From the NCBI GenBank assembly GCA_959347315.1, contig OY365806.1, forward strand, positions 33,038,054-33,102,053: DNA of 64,000 nt, in the 5' to 3' direction. The notes below the pieces were generated by a model, which was given only the letters and a program-made list of their open reading frames with translations, was not told the origin of the DNA and did not search any database. Within the stretch, counting starts at the first letter, position 1. Each line of letters begins with the position of its first letter. This document shows positions 30,801-39,714 of the stretch, piece by piece. The position numbers and the translations under genes are program-made. This stretch comes from Bimastos eiseni (Eukaryota > Annelida > Clitellata > Crassiclitellata > Lumbricidae).

Positions 30801-33014
30801 AAGCTATTGTTTCACCAACATGTCTTTGCAACGACCGTAGGCCTACGTATGGCTTGCACCCTGCTCAGTGTTCAATGAATTGATCGGGTGGGTTTATTAG
30901 CTGTCGTGGCTCTTTGAATGGACGCCACGCATGCATCTAAGGTCCTCCCTCGTGTATGGAACGTGTGCAAGTCCGATATTCTAATATATGAAATAAGCCA
31001 CCATCGATGTGCGAACAGAATGACCTATGACCATCTTTGTTTAACAAAGCATTGTACCTCTGCATCAATTACAACCCGAGTTCTATAGTCTTACTGACAC
31101 CATGCAGATCTCCTCAAGAACTCCTACACAGACTCAATAATTATTGATAATCTACCTTTCAGTTCTAGACCAAAACGACACTCGCCATAACAGCTATTCT
31201 GCCTCCTCTGACCCTCTGGAAACTGGACTCCGAACTCCTTCGTACTACCCTTTTCAACAACCCCTCTGATTCGACGCAGCTTTCGTGAATAAGCTGGTGC
31301 GCTGCGGTTGACTTTCTAGTGACGCTTTAGAAGCTTGGATATAACGGTTACGATTAATTATGATTCTGCGCTCGGCTGCTCGATTCATTGGGCGAATCCC
31401 TTCGCCTCTGTCTCTGATTACATACGCTATGAGTTGAACTGGTTGTCTGTGGCTCAAGGGAACTCATGTTACTGTATTGATGCTTTAGCTTCTGCTCCAC
31501 CCTTGGCTTTGTTTCCGTTTTCCTGCGTGATCATCACTGTCCGACGTTGTGGCGCGTCGAGCGCTTCGCTCCGTGACAGAGAGTGGGGTCATTGTTTCAC
31601 GGGAAAATGCCCAAAACTAGTCTGTAAAATAAGGGAGAGCTTTCTCGGTTGCAGGCCCTCCATCTGGAACGACCTCCCGTCGGAGCTGCGCTTCTTACCT
31701 CTGAGGGATCAAACGGGGTTATATAAATCCCTCAAGTGAAAGGCGTTCAGCGCTCCTAATCAGGTTTCCCGAAGGGGCGCTATATAAGTATACAGAATGA
31801 ATGCCAAACGACGGTCTAACTCATTCGTTTATTGAAAGGCCGAAGGATGAAAAAAGCCCAAAGTCTCAATGGCTGAAACAGATCAGATGCAGGAAGACTC
31901 TGGACCTCTGGTATTCTGTATTTTACGGTCGACTACCTGTGTTATCACTGCATTTGATTTTTTACAACTGACAAACATGTTCAGTTCAGTAGCAAAACTG
32001 TTGAGTTCAACATCGAATTCGTTTTACGACGCACGAAGCAGACAGAAATACTTGTAACACAAAATTTAGGTATCAAGAAAACCCATTCGTGCTCTCTGCA
32101 CAATGCAACCCCCATATGCACACACTTTAAACCCACTTATGCAGACAAGTATACGAATTATTATGTCTATGGCTAATCCTCAGTGTCGATCGCCTTTGAA
32201 ACCCCAGCTGCTAAGCAATCGTAGGTATTTCAAACTGTTCGCTAATTCTCAAAACCAATCGACTCTTCAAGTCTATATATATATATACATATTATACAAC
32301 AATAGCGAAGCCAGGCTCCCAATCATAAATTCATAATCAGCGTCGTTGTAGCGTAATCGTCGTCATCATCATCATCATCATCATCACAACCACTGCGACC
32401 ATCATCATCGTCTTCTTCTTATTATTATTATTACTATTATACTAATTATTATTATTGTTGTTGTTATTTAATGAGACTTTATTAACACTGCTAATTGCAC
32501 TTATTCATTAATTAATCAGATGTAATGAGACTTCAACTCCATCCTACCTGCCCCGCGCCGAAAAAGATTCCTCTCCAAAGGAATTCAAAGCAGAAGAAGA
32601 AGAAGGAGGATGATGACAGGGAGGATGAGATGTTGACGTCGAAGCCTGACGATGAGGACTTTGACGATGACGATGAATTGTATGGGAATGAGGAGTCGAT
32701 GGGTCAGTCTGGGGAAGTGTAGAGCCACATGGAGTTTGAGGGGGAACAGGAGGACAACTAGGATACGACGTGACGTGCTTGCTGTTGTTGAAAACACTTT
32801 GTGCTCCTCCATCGAAGATAGTCAAGTGGTTGTTCACGGTCATCCGTAGCCTTCGTACCTCTTGCCTCAACAGCTCAACGTACTCCTCGAGTCGCTGTAC
32901 GTTGCGTCGCATGATGCAGACGGTTATACCAGAACCGACGACTATACCGACCGCAAACATGACCGCCTGAACGTGGTCATCTTCGCAGACACGACCGACC
33001 GACGACGAAGACAT
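17497..33014 (-). CDS. RMDN3: Regulator of microtubule dynamics (RMDN3/PTPIP51-like), 8 located exons
   Basis: RMDN3 (PTPIP51) is an outer-mitochondrial-membrane protein that tethers ER to mitochondria and binds microtubules. Paralogues RMDN1/2 share the TPR-like domain. Located exons, in coding order on the minus strand, are 33014-32548, 28502-28307, 27665-27502, 27165-27090, 24366-24289, 22467-22369, 20625-20545 and 17559-17497. Phases agree throughout. The N-terminus has a membrane segment (about residues 17-35), then a coiled coil ([16 protein letters not shown]) and a Ser/His/Pro-rich linker. The C-terminal domain has [55 protein letters not shown] and [15 protein letters not shown], each a close match to RMDN3 blocks. 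A piece of about 15 residues (family AEELxPGFSKxNxxxLAK) between the 22369 and 20625 exons is not located. The gene is probably pro-orthologous to RMDN2 and RMDN3. Confidence 0.92.
17763..18594. mobile_element. DNA transposon with GGGGCTGTCCATAAAT inverted ends
   Basis: The left terminus GGGGCTGTCCATAAATGACG is matched by the reverse complement of the right terminus, GGGGCCGTCCATAAATCACG. Length is 832 bp. The ends with TGACGTCAC-like subterminal sequence resemble ISL2EU/IS4EU-type elements. That assignment is from memory. A 61-codon frame inside (18262-18077, minus) is not recognised. It lies in the RMDN 3' intron. Confidence 0.75.
18782..19031. mobile_element. hAT-type MITE, 250 bp, with near-perfect 8-bp target duplication
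   Basis: The termini are CAGAGGTGTAACAAG and, inverted on the right, CAGAGGTGTAAACAG. The flanking octamers are gctgttgc (18774-18781) and gctgatgc (19032-19039), 7 of 8 identical. The interior is G/C-homopolymer rich with no coding capacity. CAG...CTG ends with an 8-bp duplication define the hAT style. Confidence 0.88.
19300..19790. repeat. Dispersed repeat related to the 31.1-kb segment
   Basis: The stretch about 19570-19770 (including ttaacagctaatctgccttt and ccggactcggacgacctccg) aligns by eye with 31115-31310, which directly precedes CR1-like coding sequence. It is therefore likely a retroelement fragment, orientation as at 31 kb. No intact frame was found. Confidence 0.5.
19834..20290. 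mobile_element. Fold-back element with tandem-repeat arms
   Basis: The left arm (19834-19952) holds about eight degenerate copies of CCGGACAATTACCC. The right arm (20152-20288) holds about nine copies of the reverse complement, GGGGGTAATTGTCCG. The 200 bp between them is mostly (CATA)n/(TATG)n. The whole structure can fold into a long hairpin. It lacks coding capacity and sits in the RMDN intron between exons 20625-20545 and 17559-17497. Confidence 0.85.
20545..20625 (-). CDS. RMDN3: RMDN exon: TPR-like domain
   Basis: Phase 0 in and out, after tgcatttttag and before GTATGT. It encodes [20 protein letters not shown] followed by IAIKNHS, aligning with the [21 protein letters not shown] helix pair of RMDN3. 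The block preceding Cys in the family is not at the 5' edge of this exon. Confidence 0.88.
20626..22080. other. RMDN intron(s), missing short exon expected here
   Basis: The family requires a phase-0/phase-0 exon of about 45 bp between 22369 and 20625. It was not found with confidence. The only weak candidate is 20983-20960 (IDPNSSRL). The stretch also contains a CR1-like antisense tail at 20729-20765 and a (TA)n(GA)n run at 21528-21585. Confidence 0.45.
21528..21585. repeat. (TA)n(GA)n microsatellite
   Basis: A run of alternating TA passes directly into GA repeats and then a G/A-rich imperfect purine stretch to about 21680. Confidence 0.9.
22081..22353. repeat. (GACA)n/(GAGA)n microsatellite
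   Basis: Imperfect GACA/GAGACA repeats are interrupted at 22120-22200. The array ends 15 bases from the RMDN splice donor at 22368. Confidence 0.9.
22369..22467 (-). CDS. RMDN3: RMDN exon: TPR-like domain core
   Basis: 33 codons, phase 0, after tttctag and before GTCAGT. It encodes [20 protein letters not shown] then [17 protein letters not shown]3 has [32 protein letters not shown] and RMDN1 has MPWYQRRIAKMLFATPPSSTYEKALGYF, so this is one of the strongest diagnostic blocks. Confidence 0.95.
23490..23625 (-). repeat. Truncated tRNA-type SINE, antisense
   Basis: The reverse complement of this stretch matches the body and tail of the SINE at 54728-54966: the ttgagcaagtac-like core, aactgcaattgcgccgtcga, and the gggcggtattaaattttgg tail. 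The 5' tRNA-like part is missing. Confidence 0.75.
24117..24275. repeat. (GAT)n microsatellite
   Basis: About 20 uninterrupted GAT triplets at 24123-24187 are flanked by imperfect GAY/GAC triplets. The tract ends about 15 bases from the RMDN donor at 24288. The long frames on both strands here are artefacts of the repeat. Confidence 0.95.
24289..24366 (-). CDS. RMDN3: RMDN exon: TPR-like domain, GRWCYQ motif
   Basis: 26 codons, phase 0 in and out, after ccttttcag and before gtactt. It encodes [20 protein letters not shown] then GRWCYQ. RMDN3 has [27 protein letters not shown]. Confidence 0.96.
24500..24975. repeat. Diverged tandem duplication around a (TTA)n run
   Basis: Three motifs recur in the same order: gaactgctgaag, gcagtgcttaaa and gttggcctaaaattt at 24519-24578 and 24702-24762, and gttactttsattt...actccgsyattttattt at 24616-24665 and 24907-24955. 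A (TTA)n run at 24777-24836 separates the halves. Confidence 0.75.
25369..25735. repeat. Tandem duplicated segment with (CA)n, (CG)n and (TA)n tracts
   Basis: Bases 25369-25505 and 25560-25735 share ccctttcattcatacacaca, then a purine-pyrimidine alternating tract, aaacaaacaaa, (TA)n, and gtacaagaaaytcarcacay. The second copy has a (CG)n core. Confidence 0.8.
26947..27075. repeat. Minisatellite of GAGTGACCTCT/GAGTGACACTGAT units
   Basis: A higher-order array: three super-units of about 37 bp, each made of two GAGTGACCTCT-type units and one GAGTGACACTGAT. It ends 15 bases from the RMDN exon at 27090. Confidence 0.92.
27090..27165 (-). CDS. RMDN3: RMDN exon: TPR-like domain
   Basis: Phase 2 in (G completes Trp), phase 0 out, after ggaaacag and before GTCAGT. 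It encodes [20 protein letters not shown] then GFQFK, aligning with [27 protein letters not shown] of RMDN3. Confidence 0.95.
27502..27665 (-). CDS. RMDN3: RMDN exon: FLWRLA motif
   Basis: 54 codons plus 2 bases, phase 0 in, phase 2 out, after gatgctgcag and before GTAGGG. It encodes [20 protein letters not shown], a charged stretch, and ends NDNPDAHK plus a split Trp. The family has DFLWRLARAYSDM...CHLWYA. Confidence 0.95.
27690..28240. repeat. (GGAT)n/(GATT)n satellite-like tract
   Basis: Imperfect four-base repeats run through most of this intron stretch, with a cleaner (ATGG)n block at 27901-27938. Reading frames here on both strands are repeat artefacts. Confidence 0.9.
28307..28502 (-). 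CDS. RMDN3: RMDN exon: linker and first helix
   Basis: 65 codons plus one leading base, phase 2 in, phase 0 out, after caattcag and before gtaatc. It begins [17 protein letters not shown] and ends [33 protein letters not shown] aligns with EDVLPLLQQADELHRGDE of RMDN3, the helix just before FLWRLA. Confidence 0.92.
30090..30150 (+). repeat. Short SINE-core-like fragment
   Basis: The stretch gggccttgagcaagtccttc, gctcattgtaaa shares the cttgagcaagtccttcgc core of the SINE at 54728. No tRNA-like part is visible. It lies in the RMDN intron. Confidence 0.4.
31080..31800 (+). mobile_element. 3' end of a CR1-like non-LTR retrotransposon
   Basis: Bases 31623-31737 encode [20 protein letters not shown] then [14 protein letters not shown] and a stop, the typical C-terminus of CR1/L2-type ORF2 (PxxWNxLPxxLR...FKxxLK). 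Upstream, 31360-31470 gives [16 protein letters not shown], matching the HWLPV region. The 3' tail cgctcctaatcaggtttccc, gaaggggcgctatataag follows and recurs elsewhere in the window. Frameshifts make it inactive. Confidence 0.82.
32548..33014 (-). CDS. RMDN3: RMDN first coding exon: membrane anchor and coiled coil
   Basis: ATG at 33014-33012, 155 codons plus 2 bases, donor GTAGGA. Start region: [16 protein letters not shown], then a hydrophobic segment [19 protein letters not shown] (anchor), then [20 protein letters not shown] (coiled coil). A Ser/Thr/Pro/His-rich tail follows. Human RMDN3 likewise opens with a signal-anchor and then a coiled coil. The terminal AG joins the G of the next exon to give Arg, in frame. 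This is the most upstream ATG in the frame that includes the anchor. Confidence 0.85.
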
Positions 33015-34350
33015 TTCTGACCAATCAAGGTGATTGGGGGTGAGGAATCGTTGATCCTGTGACGTTTGAAGACGGCTGAGGGTGATTCCTGCTAGCGATG
33101 ATGAATGACGGGCGATTCTCTACAATCTCTCGTCGATTTTGTTAAAAGCATCACACGGATTTTCGACATAGACTTCGGTGAGTGTTCAACAGGGACGCAA
33201 GATTATTTCTGCAGGTATCCAATTTATTTTTCACAGGATGCTGATGTTTTTAGACGAGCGCATGTGAATTTATTCACGACTGATGCTGGACTACAACGAT
33301 TGGCGTGGTGAATAACTCCATCCGAATGTTGTTGCAGGTTTGCATTTTAGTGGCATTAGTTACTAAATTCGAAAAATAAAACACATGCGTTGCAGTATCA
33401 AAGAGAAACACGTTACTGCAGATGATGATGATGAAGACGACGACGACGACGATGATGATGAAAACGAACGGTTTCTAATAATCGATCGAGTTGTACTGAC
33501 TTTGTTTGCCATGATCGTTAGTTGGAGCACATTTGCTACGAGTTCAACTCAATGAGAACAGAACAAGGTTTCCTCTTCGGTCTATGCAATGTCAAGGCCT
33601 CTCAAGTGTGTTGAAATCTGATCTCAGGATTTGGACACAATCAAGCCGCACTATCCTAAAGCTACTGTAATATAATTTGATTAATTAATATAGATAATCA
33701 ATCCATTTCCAGCGTAAGCTTATCGTCTACTAAATGTTCTAGTGCTCAAATCGATGAACAATTAACATGGAGTGAAAATATAAACGTTACATCCAAAAAG
33801 GAATTAATAAATATAGGCATAATCTCTGGCGTTGGACACCTCATACCACATACCACTAAATAATACTTGTGAATTTATACTACTTCTTAATATAGCCTTA
33901 GACCTTTGCATGTCTTACCGCAATGTCACTTAGACTTCCACGTACCATACTCCTTTAACTATTCTGATAACTTTGCAGACGTGAGGAGTTCGAATTATAC
34001 GGAATGCGCCTTTTAGAGCCACCACCAATTTGAAGATTTTTCTATTTCAATTCATTAACAAGCTGCAAATTGGAATATTTATATATAAACTTCACTCGAA
34101 GTTAATGCTACCTAGTTTTGACCATTGATTTACTAAAGACTCAGAGGCGCATTTGACCATTCCACTATTTTCCAAACGATCATAAAATAGGCATTACCAA
34201 CGAAGTGTTCGCACGACTACAAGGCAGCGTAACATAAGAATATTTGGGGTGCTCTACCTCCGTAACTTTCCAGTGTATCTACGGTTTACCAATTTAAATG
34301 CAAACTAAAATGACCTCTTTTACATGCATTTGTCTAAATGTGCAAAGTGG
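33015..34350. other. Upstream region of the RMDN gene
   Basis: Likely 5' UTR, promoter and intergenic sequence of the minus-strand RMDN gene. A (GAT/GAC)n tract lies at 33420-33462. No exon or clear TATA box was recognised. Confidence 0.4.
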
Positions 34351-34356
34351 TTTGGT

Positions 34357-34425
34357 TTATCACATGCAATGTTATGTTTATCACATGCAATGTTATGTTT
34401 ATCACATGCAATGTTATGTTTATCG
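34357..34425. repeat. 21-bp tandem repeat, about three copies
   Basis: Unit tttatcacatgcaatgttatg, three identical copies in a row. The frames across it (Tyr-His-Met-Gln-Cys-Tyr-Val repeats) are probably not coding. Confidence 0.9.
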
Positions 34426-34600
34426 CTCTCTTATTTCTATTGTGTTCAATGCACTTTTGATAGCCCTGCTAGAGGAAGACTATGTTCTATATATGCATCA
34501 TTTGGAACAGACATCATAACAATGTTACTGTCTAAAGACGTGAAGGTGCATTGTGTGATCTGTAGAGTTTTATAATGTACATTGATTGCTGTTTGATGTA

Positions 34601-34631
<31 letters not shown>

Positions 34632-34639
34632 ATAGGACG

Positions 34640-35670
34640 ACCCTGTGAGCGGAACCTTACGTTCCTTTGGGCTTACCTTTTGACGCCACAACATTTGACC
34701 ATTATGTGCCTAACATGCCATGTTTAAGCGGTCGTCAATAAAAGATAAGCTTATATTAAATTGAACCTTCCTCTGATGGTTCTTCAATACCACAAATTGC
34801 AACGCCGGACCCTTTCAAACTAGCCTACTGAAAATGAGGTGCAACTCCGCATATTCTCTTTCCCTGCAGCAGGCTCTTCCGGAAGGACCAAATGGTCTTA
34901 GACTCCCAGCCACCCACCCACCTGAGTATGAATTTCACTCTGACCCAACCAGAATCCTGCAGCTTCTACCATCATGTGCACTGGTTTGATCAACCTTCTT
35001 CAAGTCTGTATTTGCTACAATACGGAACACTTTTGTGGCGGAGCATTCCTCGCCCTATACCGGAGGTTTGCTATCGATTATAACATGTCAATTACTATTT
35101 GCGTAGTTTCATCTCAAAAGCGCCAGAGGAGCGAGCCGGCATGCGGACGCAATAGACACCTTTGCGTCCCAACCTGGTGTTTGGCTCTTGTCCTCCTAAT
35201 AACTACCTCCAGTGGATTGCGATTGGATGTCAAGGCTGTAAGAACTACAATCGATCGTCGCCTCAGAGTAAGCACGACGTGTCCCTCACCTTGCATGACT
35301 GCGGAGGCGGATCTCTAGAGACGGCGGCGTCGACTCTTTTGTTAACTGGATCATTGGCGAGTATACCGACGACATCATCTGTCGGGACACTATACGAGTT
35401 GGCTTTGCAGCTATTGAGTTACCACCCTAGAATCAGAGGCGGCGATCTCGTTTGAGTGGCGGGGGAACACCAATGAGAGGGGTAAGAAATGTAGGGGACA
35501 AACGCATAACGTGTCCCCTCTGTGTAAAAGGCGAGGGGACTTATCCTTCTCGACCCCATCGGGTTCGCCGCCCCTGCCTTGAACAGATGACGGGTGGCGT
35601 GATCACCTGGTCGCAATCTCACTATCATAGTATACTGCTGCAGCTGCTGCAGCTGCTGTAGCTGCTACTG
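34640..35670. other. Intergenic, unrecognised
   Basis: Several short frames and a GC-richer stretch (35100-35600) occur without recognisable protein motifs. A (GCTGCA)n stretch at 35636-35670 borders the MITE that follows. Confidence 0.4.
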
Positions 35671-35678
35671 CATCCACA

Positions 35679-35940
35679 GATGGTAGAGGCGTAGAATAAG
35701 ATATAACACTTCCTATCTCCGCTGTGTATCTGAATGTTCACGCCATCCACCTTGGAATCGATTGTCGTTGCTAAGATACCATTAAAATACCACTAGGCCA
35801 GTCGCTAAGCGGCGCTGCTGACGTGGTGCCAGACGCGCCACGTAGCGACTGGCCAAGTGTTTTTTATGCTTTTACCACCACACAAACCAAATACACAGCG
35901 AGATAGGAAGTGTCATATCTTAGTCTACGACTCTACCATC
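35679..35940. mobile_element. Palindromic MITE (262 bp)
   Basis: The 52-bp outer arms are inverted copies of each other (left starts GATGGTAGAGGCGTAGAATA; right reads inwards GATGGTAGAGTCGTAGACTA) with only a few differences. A second inner hairpin has arms GGCCAGTCGCTA and TAGCGACTGGCC at about 35797-35856. There is no coding capacity. Confidence 0.88.
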
Positions 35941-36529
35941 TTTGCTACATCTACTATTAACGCTAATACTGGAAAACCCTTAGACTTAAAATATTAAGCA
36001 ATCCCTATCCTACCTTAGTTCAGTGAAGTCAGAGTGTTTTCACCTACGTAGATTCGACTAAGTGGTGTTATTTCCCGTTCGATCGTTGATTACCTTTCGC
36101 AACATTGTGTTAAATGTCGGAAATATTGATCCAGTAATCAGTCGTCTATTGATACACGCCCGTTTATGGCGAGCGATGGTGGGACGATTTTCATAATGAC
36201 GTCATAAATGACCTACGCTACTAAGCGTTACGAGAGCAATAATTTATAAGTGATTTGAATTAAATAGTATGTGTTACAATACAACAGTAACTGTTGCTGT
36301 GAACAGGCTTGGAATGAACAGACGATTCTACGGAAACTAGGAGATAGCTCGCAAAATATGCGCTTTAATGGGGCAGAGTTGATGAACACTCCATGAATAA
36401 ATTCCTTTTCACAAGAAGATCCTGACGAGACGATAGATAGCGTTGTGAATCTGATTTTCTGCAGGGGAATGATCTTCTTGAAAAATACTTAAGCTGCGTG
36501 CAACGCCAGCCTTAGCATTTTGGCGGCCA

Positions 36530-37300
36530 TATGACAGGGTAATTAATCAAACTATGGTCCGTGGACCAAGAGGGGTCTGCAGCCGTTTCATGTCAAACCT
36601 TGCCTTGTCAAAGACAATAGCCATTAATCGGGCCACTTCCCCTATGCATCACACACGATGATCAGCAATCAGTATGACAAACCACATTACTTTTTGAATG
36701 TCAATGTTATTTTTCATAACTTCCCTTATCCAATATAAAAACAGTTGAATATATGTAACAAATATAGGCTATGATATATCTAGGTATTTTTTCGGGGTGG
36801 CCACATGAGTCGGCAGCCTTTATTTAGGTGGCTATGGTCGGTGTTCCCTCTAATTTTCTGGAAGTCGTGTGCGCAAGAAATTTTTTGTGTACAACATTTT
36901 AGATATGGTTCACACTGTTGTGAGCAGGTCCGAGCTGAATGCGGTGGATAGTTAAATTAAAACCATATATTCAAGCCTATGGCAGTTAATGTCGATTGCT
37001 GGCTTTCCGGAGGAAGGACGAACAACATCATACTCGAAATCGTCAAACGGAATTGGGTTCTTACAAACTTTAACTGCAAAATGACCTGCATAAAACTGCA
37101 TTGTGTCTGTATGAACGCTATGACCTACATGTACGAAAATTGATTGAATAGTCCGGGGTTGGATTTGGAGAACACACTGGGAAATTGAGCGGACGAGTAA
37201 GAAACCTTGCTCGATACCATATCCCGTAAGGTTGACTAGTCCTTCTTTCGATAGGCGGCAGCAGTTGTTAAAATAATATGCATGACGCAATTGGCGCCTT
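36530..37300. repeat. Possible hAT-related remnants
   Basis: aaactatggtccgtggacca at 36550-36569 and ggtgttccctctaattttct at 36840-36859 resemble terminal sequences of hAT elements. No paired end or target duplication was found. The 112-codon minus-strand frame at 36952-37290 is not recognised. Confidence 0.35.
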
Positions 37301-37439
37301 GCATGGCTGCCAATGGTTAAAGTCGACTCCTGTATTAACAGGTCATCATTCGTTTATACTGTAGGCCTACATGCAATTATACTGCGGTTTGTCAGTTTAA
37401 ATTTAAAAAAATTATTGTTGTTATTGCTATATTGTAATT

Positions 37440-37454
37440 GTTGTTGTTATTATT

Positions 37455-37523
<69 letters not shown>
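37440..37523. repeat. (TTA)n microsatellite
   Basis: More than 20 near-perfect TTA triplets. Confidence 0.95.
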
Positions 37524-38057
37524 GTGAACAATTGACCTAGTAGCCTAACTGCCTGTATGCAAAACCACCTGTATGCAAATATACACAGTGTATTTACTGG
37601 TTCCTATGAATCTCCATAAATCCTATAAGTTATTGCATTACAACATGAATTGACTCAAACATGTAGATTGAGGCAATACCCTAAGGGTAAACTTGGCAAT
37701 AAAGCCTCATTGTATAATAAATGTCAGAAAAGGTAAAATAAGAGAAAGCAAGGTAATGAAGGATACTGCTAAATAGACTAAGGGAAATAATTGTATAGTG
37801 GTGAGGCATGATCAATTATGAAGCGCAATGGCAAATCATATATCAGAATCAACGGTTTGTTACTTTTACTTTAAAATACAGCAGATATCAGTATCCGTTA
37901 AAAGGTCATTTTAAACAAGACTATCAGTATACGTCCGATCTTAAGTGCAACGTCTGATTTTAAGAACGGACCGACGTCGTATAGAAGCCGAACTGTACAT
38001 CCATATTCAATCGAATACGCCTAGAGATAAGAACGTTTTCATAGGTTATCTTGGCAA

Positions 38058-38160
38058 GAGGTCGTCATAGCGACGTCTCGTCATAGCGACAACTCGTCAT
38101 AGCAACACCTCGTCATAGCAACCGACGTCATAGCAACCGACGTCATAGCAACCGACATAG
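38058..38160. repeat. Tandem array of a 15-bp GTCATAGCRAC unit
   Basis: About six copies of a unit close to cgtcatagcaaccga or cgtcatagcgacgtct. One copy, GTCGTCATAGCGAC at 38061-38074, fits the RFX X-box consensus RYYNYYATRRNRAC on both strands. The others miss it by one or two bases. The array overlaps the 3' end of the minus-strand ORF at 38143-38415. Confidence 0.85.
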
Positions 38161-38415
38161 GCGCGACTTATTCGTCTTCGTGTCAGGCGCAAATCGGACC
38201 TCCTTCTGCGGTGCCTTAGATTCGGATCCCAAGGTCCTCGATGGGTCGACGTCTTGGTTATTGACCTGCGAGGGGCGTGGCCCACCCGGCTGGACACCGA
38301 GTCCCATTGGCTGACCTTCACCGAGGGTGCTGGCGTCCATGACAATTGGATCGTTCGGCTCGAGCATTTCCTGTTTAATCGTCTGCATGACGTCATCGTC
38401 ATTAACAACTGCCAT
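38143..38415 (-). CDS. Hypothetical ORF or first coding exon (90 aa)
   Basis: I do not recognise this protein. It starts with a good initiation context (AATCATGG), MAVVNDDDVMQTIKQEMLEP, and is acidic and then Pro/Gly-rich, ending KEVRFAPDTKTNKSR before a stop that falls in the tandem array. Composition is balanced rather than repeat-like, unlike most open frames around it. It could be a 5' exon of a minus-strand gene whose donor I could not identify, an alternative upstream exon for RMDN, or chance. Confidence 0.35.
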   Translation of the reverse strand: MAVVNDDDVMQTIKQEMLEPNDPIVMDASTLGEGQPMGLGVQPGGPRPSQVNNQDVDPSRTLGSESKAPQKEVRFAPDTKTNKSRLCRLL

Positions 38416-38479
38416 GATTATGTCACAGAACGTGATGATCTGTTATTGGCTGTGAAAATGAACCGTACGAGATCTATTA

Positions 38480-38580
38480 GTTCGCTGACTGACTGACTGA
38501 CTGACTAACTGACTGACTGACTAACTGACTAACTGACTGGCTGGCTGGTTGTACCTGACTGACTGACGGACTGGCTGACA
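38480..38580. repeat. (GACT)n microsatellite
   Basis: Imperfect GACT/AACT/GGCT four-base repeats. Confidence 0.93.
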
Positions 38581-39347
38581 GGCCGAACGCGATCTGTTGG
38601 TTCGTTTGAGGGCCATTGGTCAAGTGTTCCAGTATATAAGTAAGGAGTTGAAGTAGTAGTAAGGAATAAAAACAAAGTTGTTGATAATTGGAGAAGACAG
38701 ACCAAGATATCATGTATTTCAGCGTCAAGCAGATGATCTAGAGATTCTAGACCATGTCAACTCTGACTAGTCAAGCATTTTTAATGGTGTGTCATTTGCA
38801 ACGCTTACTAGAAAGTGGCGGGTCAGGATGCACCCGAGCAAAATAGGGGCACGGATCTGGGAGAGGGCTCGGAGAACAAATCCCGAGAAAATGTATATAA
38901 AACTATATCTGAAATGGTGACTTTCTAGCAAAAAAGTTAAATTCAAAATCTTAATTTCGACGTTCATTGACAATCACAAACAAACATCACATAAATCTCA
39001 TTAGGCTGTAAAAATTACATTCGAATATCTATTCTCAAATTGTGTAGTCTTTAGCCAAGGCTCTGCGGGCCATAAAAAACATCATTGACTCTTTGACGTA
39101 CTTGATATGGAGATCATAGAGGGCGTCAGGAATGACCTAATTCATCAGAAGTCAAATCAAATCCGAATTTGATCAGAAACAATAGATACGAGTAATGGGT
39201 ATATACGTCATTACTTATGTGTTCTATATGTCAAAACTAGCATCACATTTACTTTAAGATAAAGAAAGTTCGTGGTTAAAGTCAAGGGAGGTCGTGGAGG
39301 TCACCCTCTTGAAAAAGTCATCCTTGGAGTTCTTGGATGCCACGAAC

Positions 39348-39388
<41 letters not shown>

Positions 39389-39392
<4 letters not shown>

Positions 39393-39605
39393 AAGCACTT
39401 GAGATATTAAAGAGACAGCTTATCTTTTCTAACGCTTAGCTACCGCAATTCAACGCTTTAATGCGGTTGCCTTCAGAGGCACATTTGCCCTACCACACAC
39501 TGCCGGGTGATTTGCCATTCCAGAAAATCATAACATCTCCGGATATTGTTTGGATCGTCTGAGGGATTATTAATGCCTCGGCCAAAAAATAAATAAAATA
39601 ATGAT
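39389..39605 (+). mobile_element. Non-LTR retroelement stub, copy 0 of a tandem trio
   Basis: Preceded by an (AAT)n run (39347-39387). Bases 39446-39493 give AIQRFNAVAFRGTFAL, matching the end of the next copy (TQRFNAVAFRGSF). A short 3' region then runs into an (ATG)n/(AAT)n array at 39608-39713. Only the extreme C-terminus is left. Confidence 0.7.
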
Positions 39606-39612
39606 AATGATA

Positions 39613-39714
<102 letters not shown>

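Noticed and set aside
34357..34425. CRISPR-like direct repeats
   Set aside because: Three contiguous 21-bp repeats without spacers, in a eukaryotic genome. A plain tandem repeat.
36952..37290. 112-codon minus-strand ORF
   Set aside because: No recognisable domain and no supporting splice or neighbour evidence. It may be part of an old transposon but cannot be supported.
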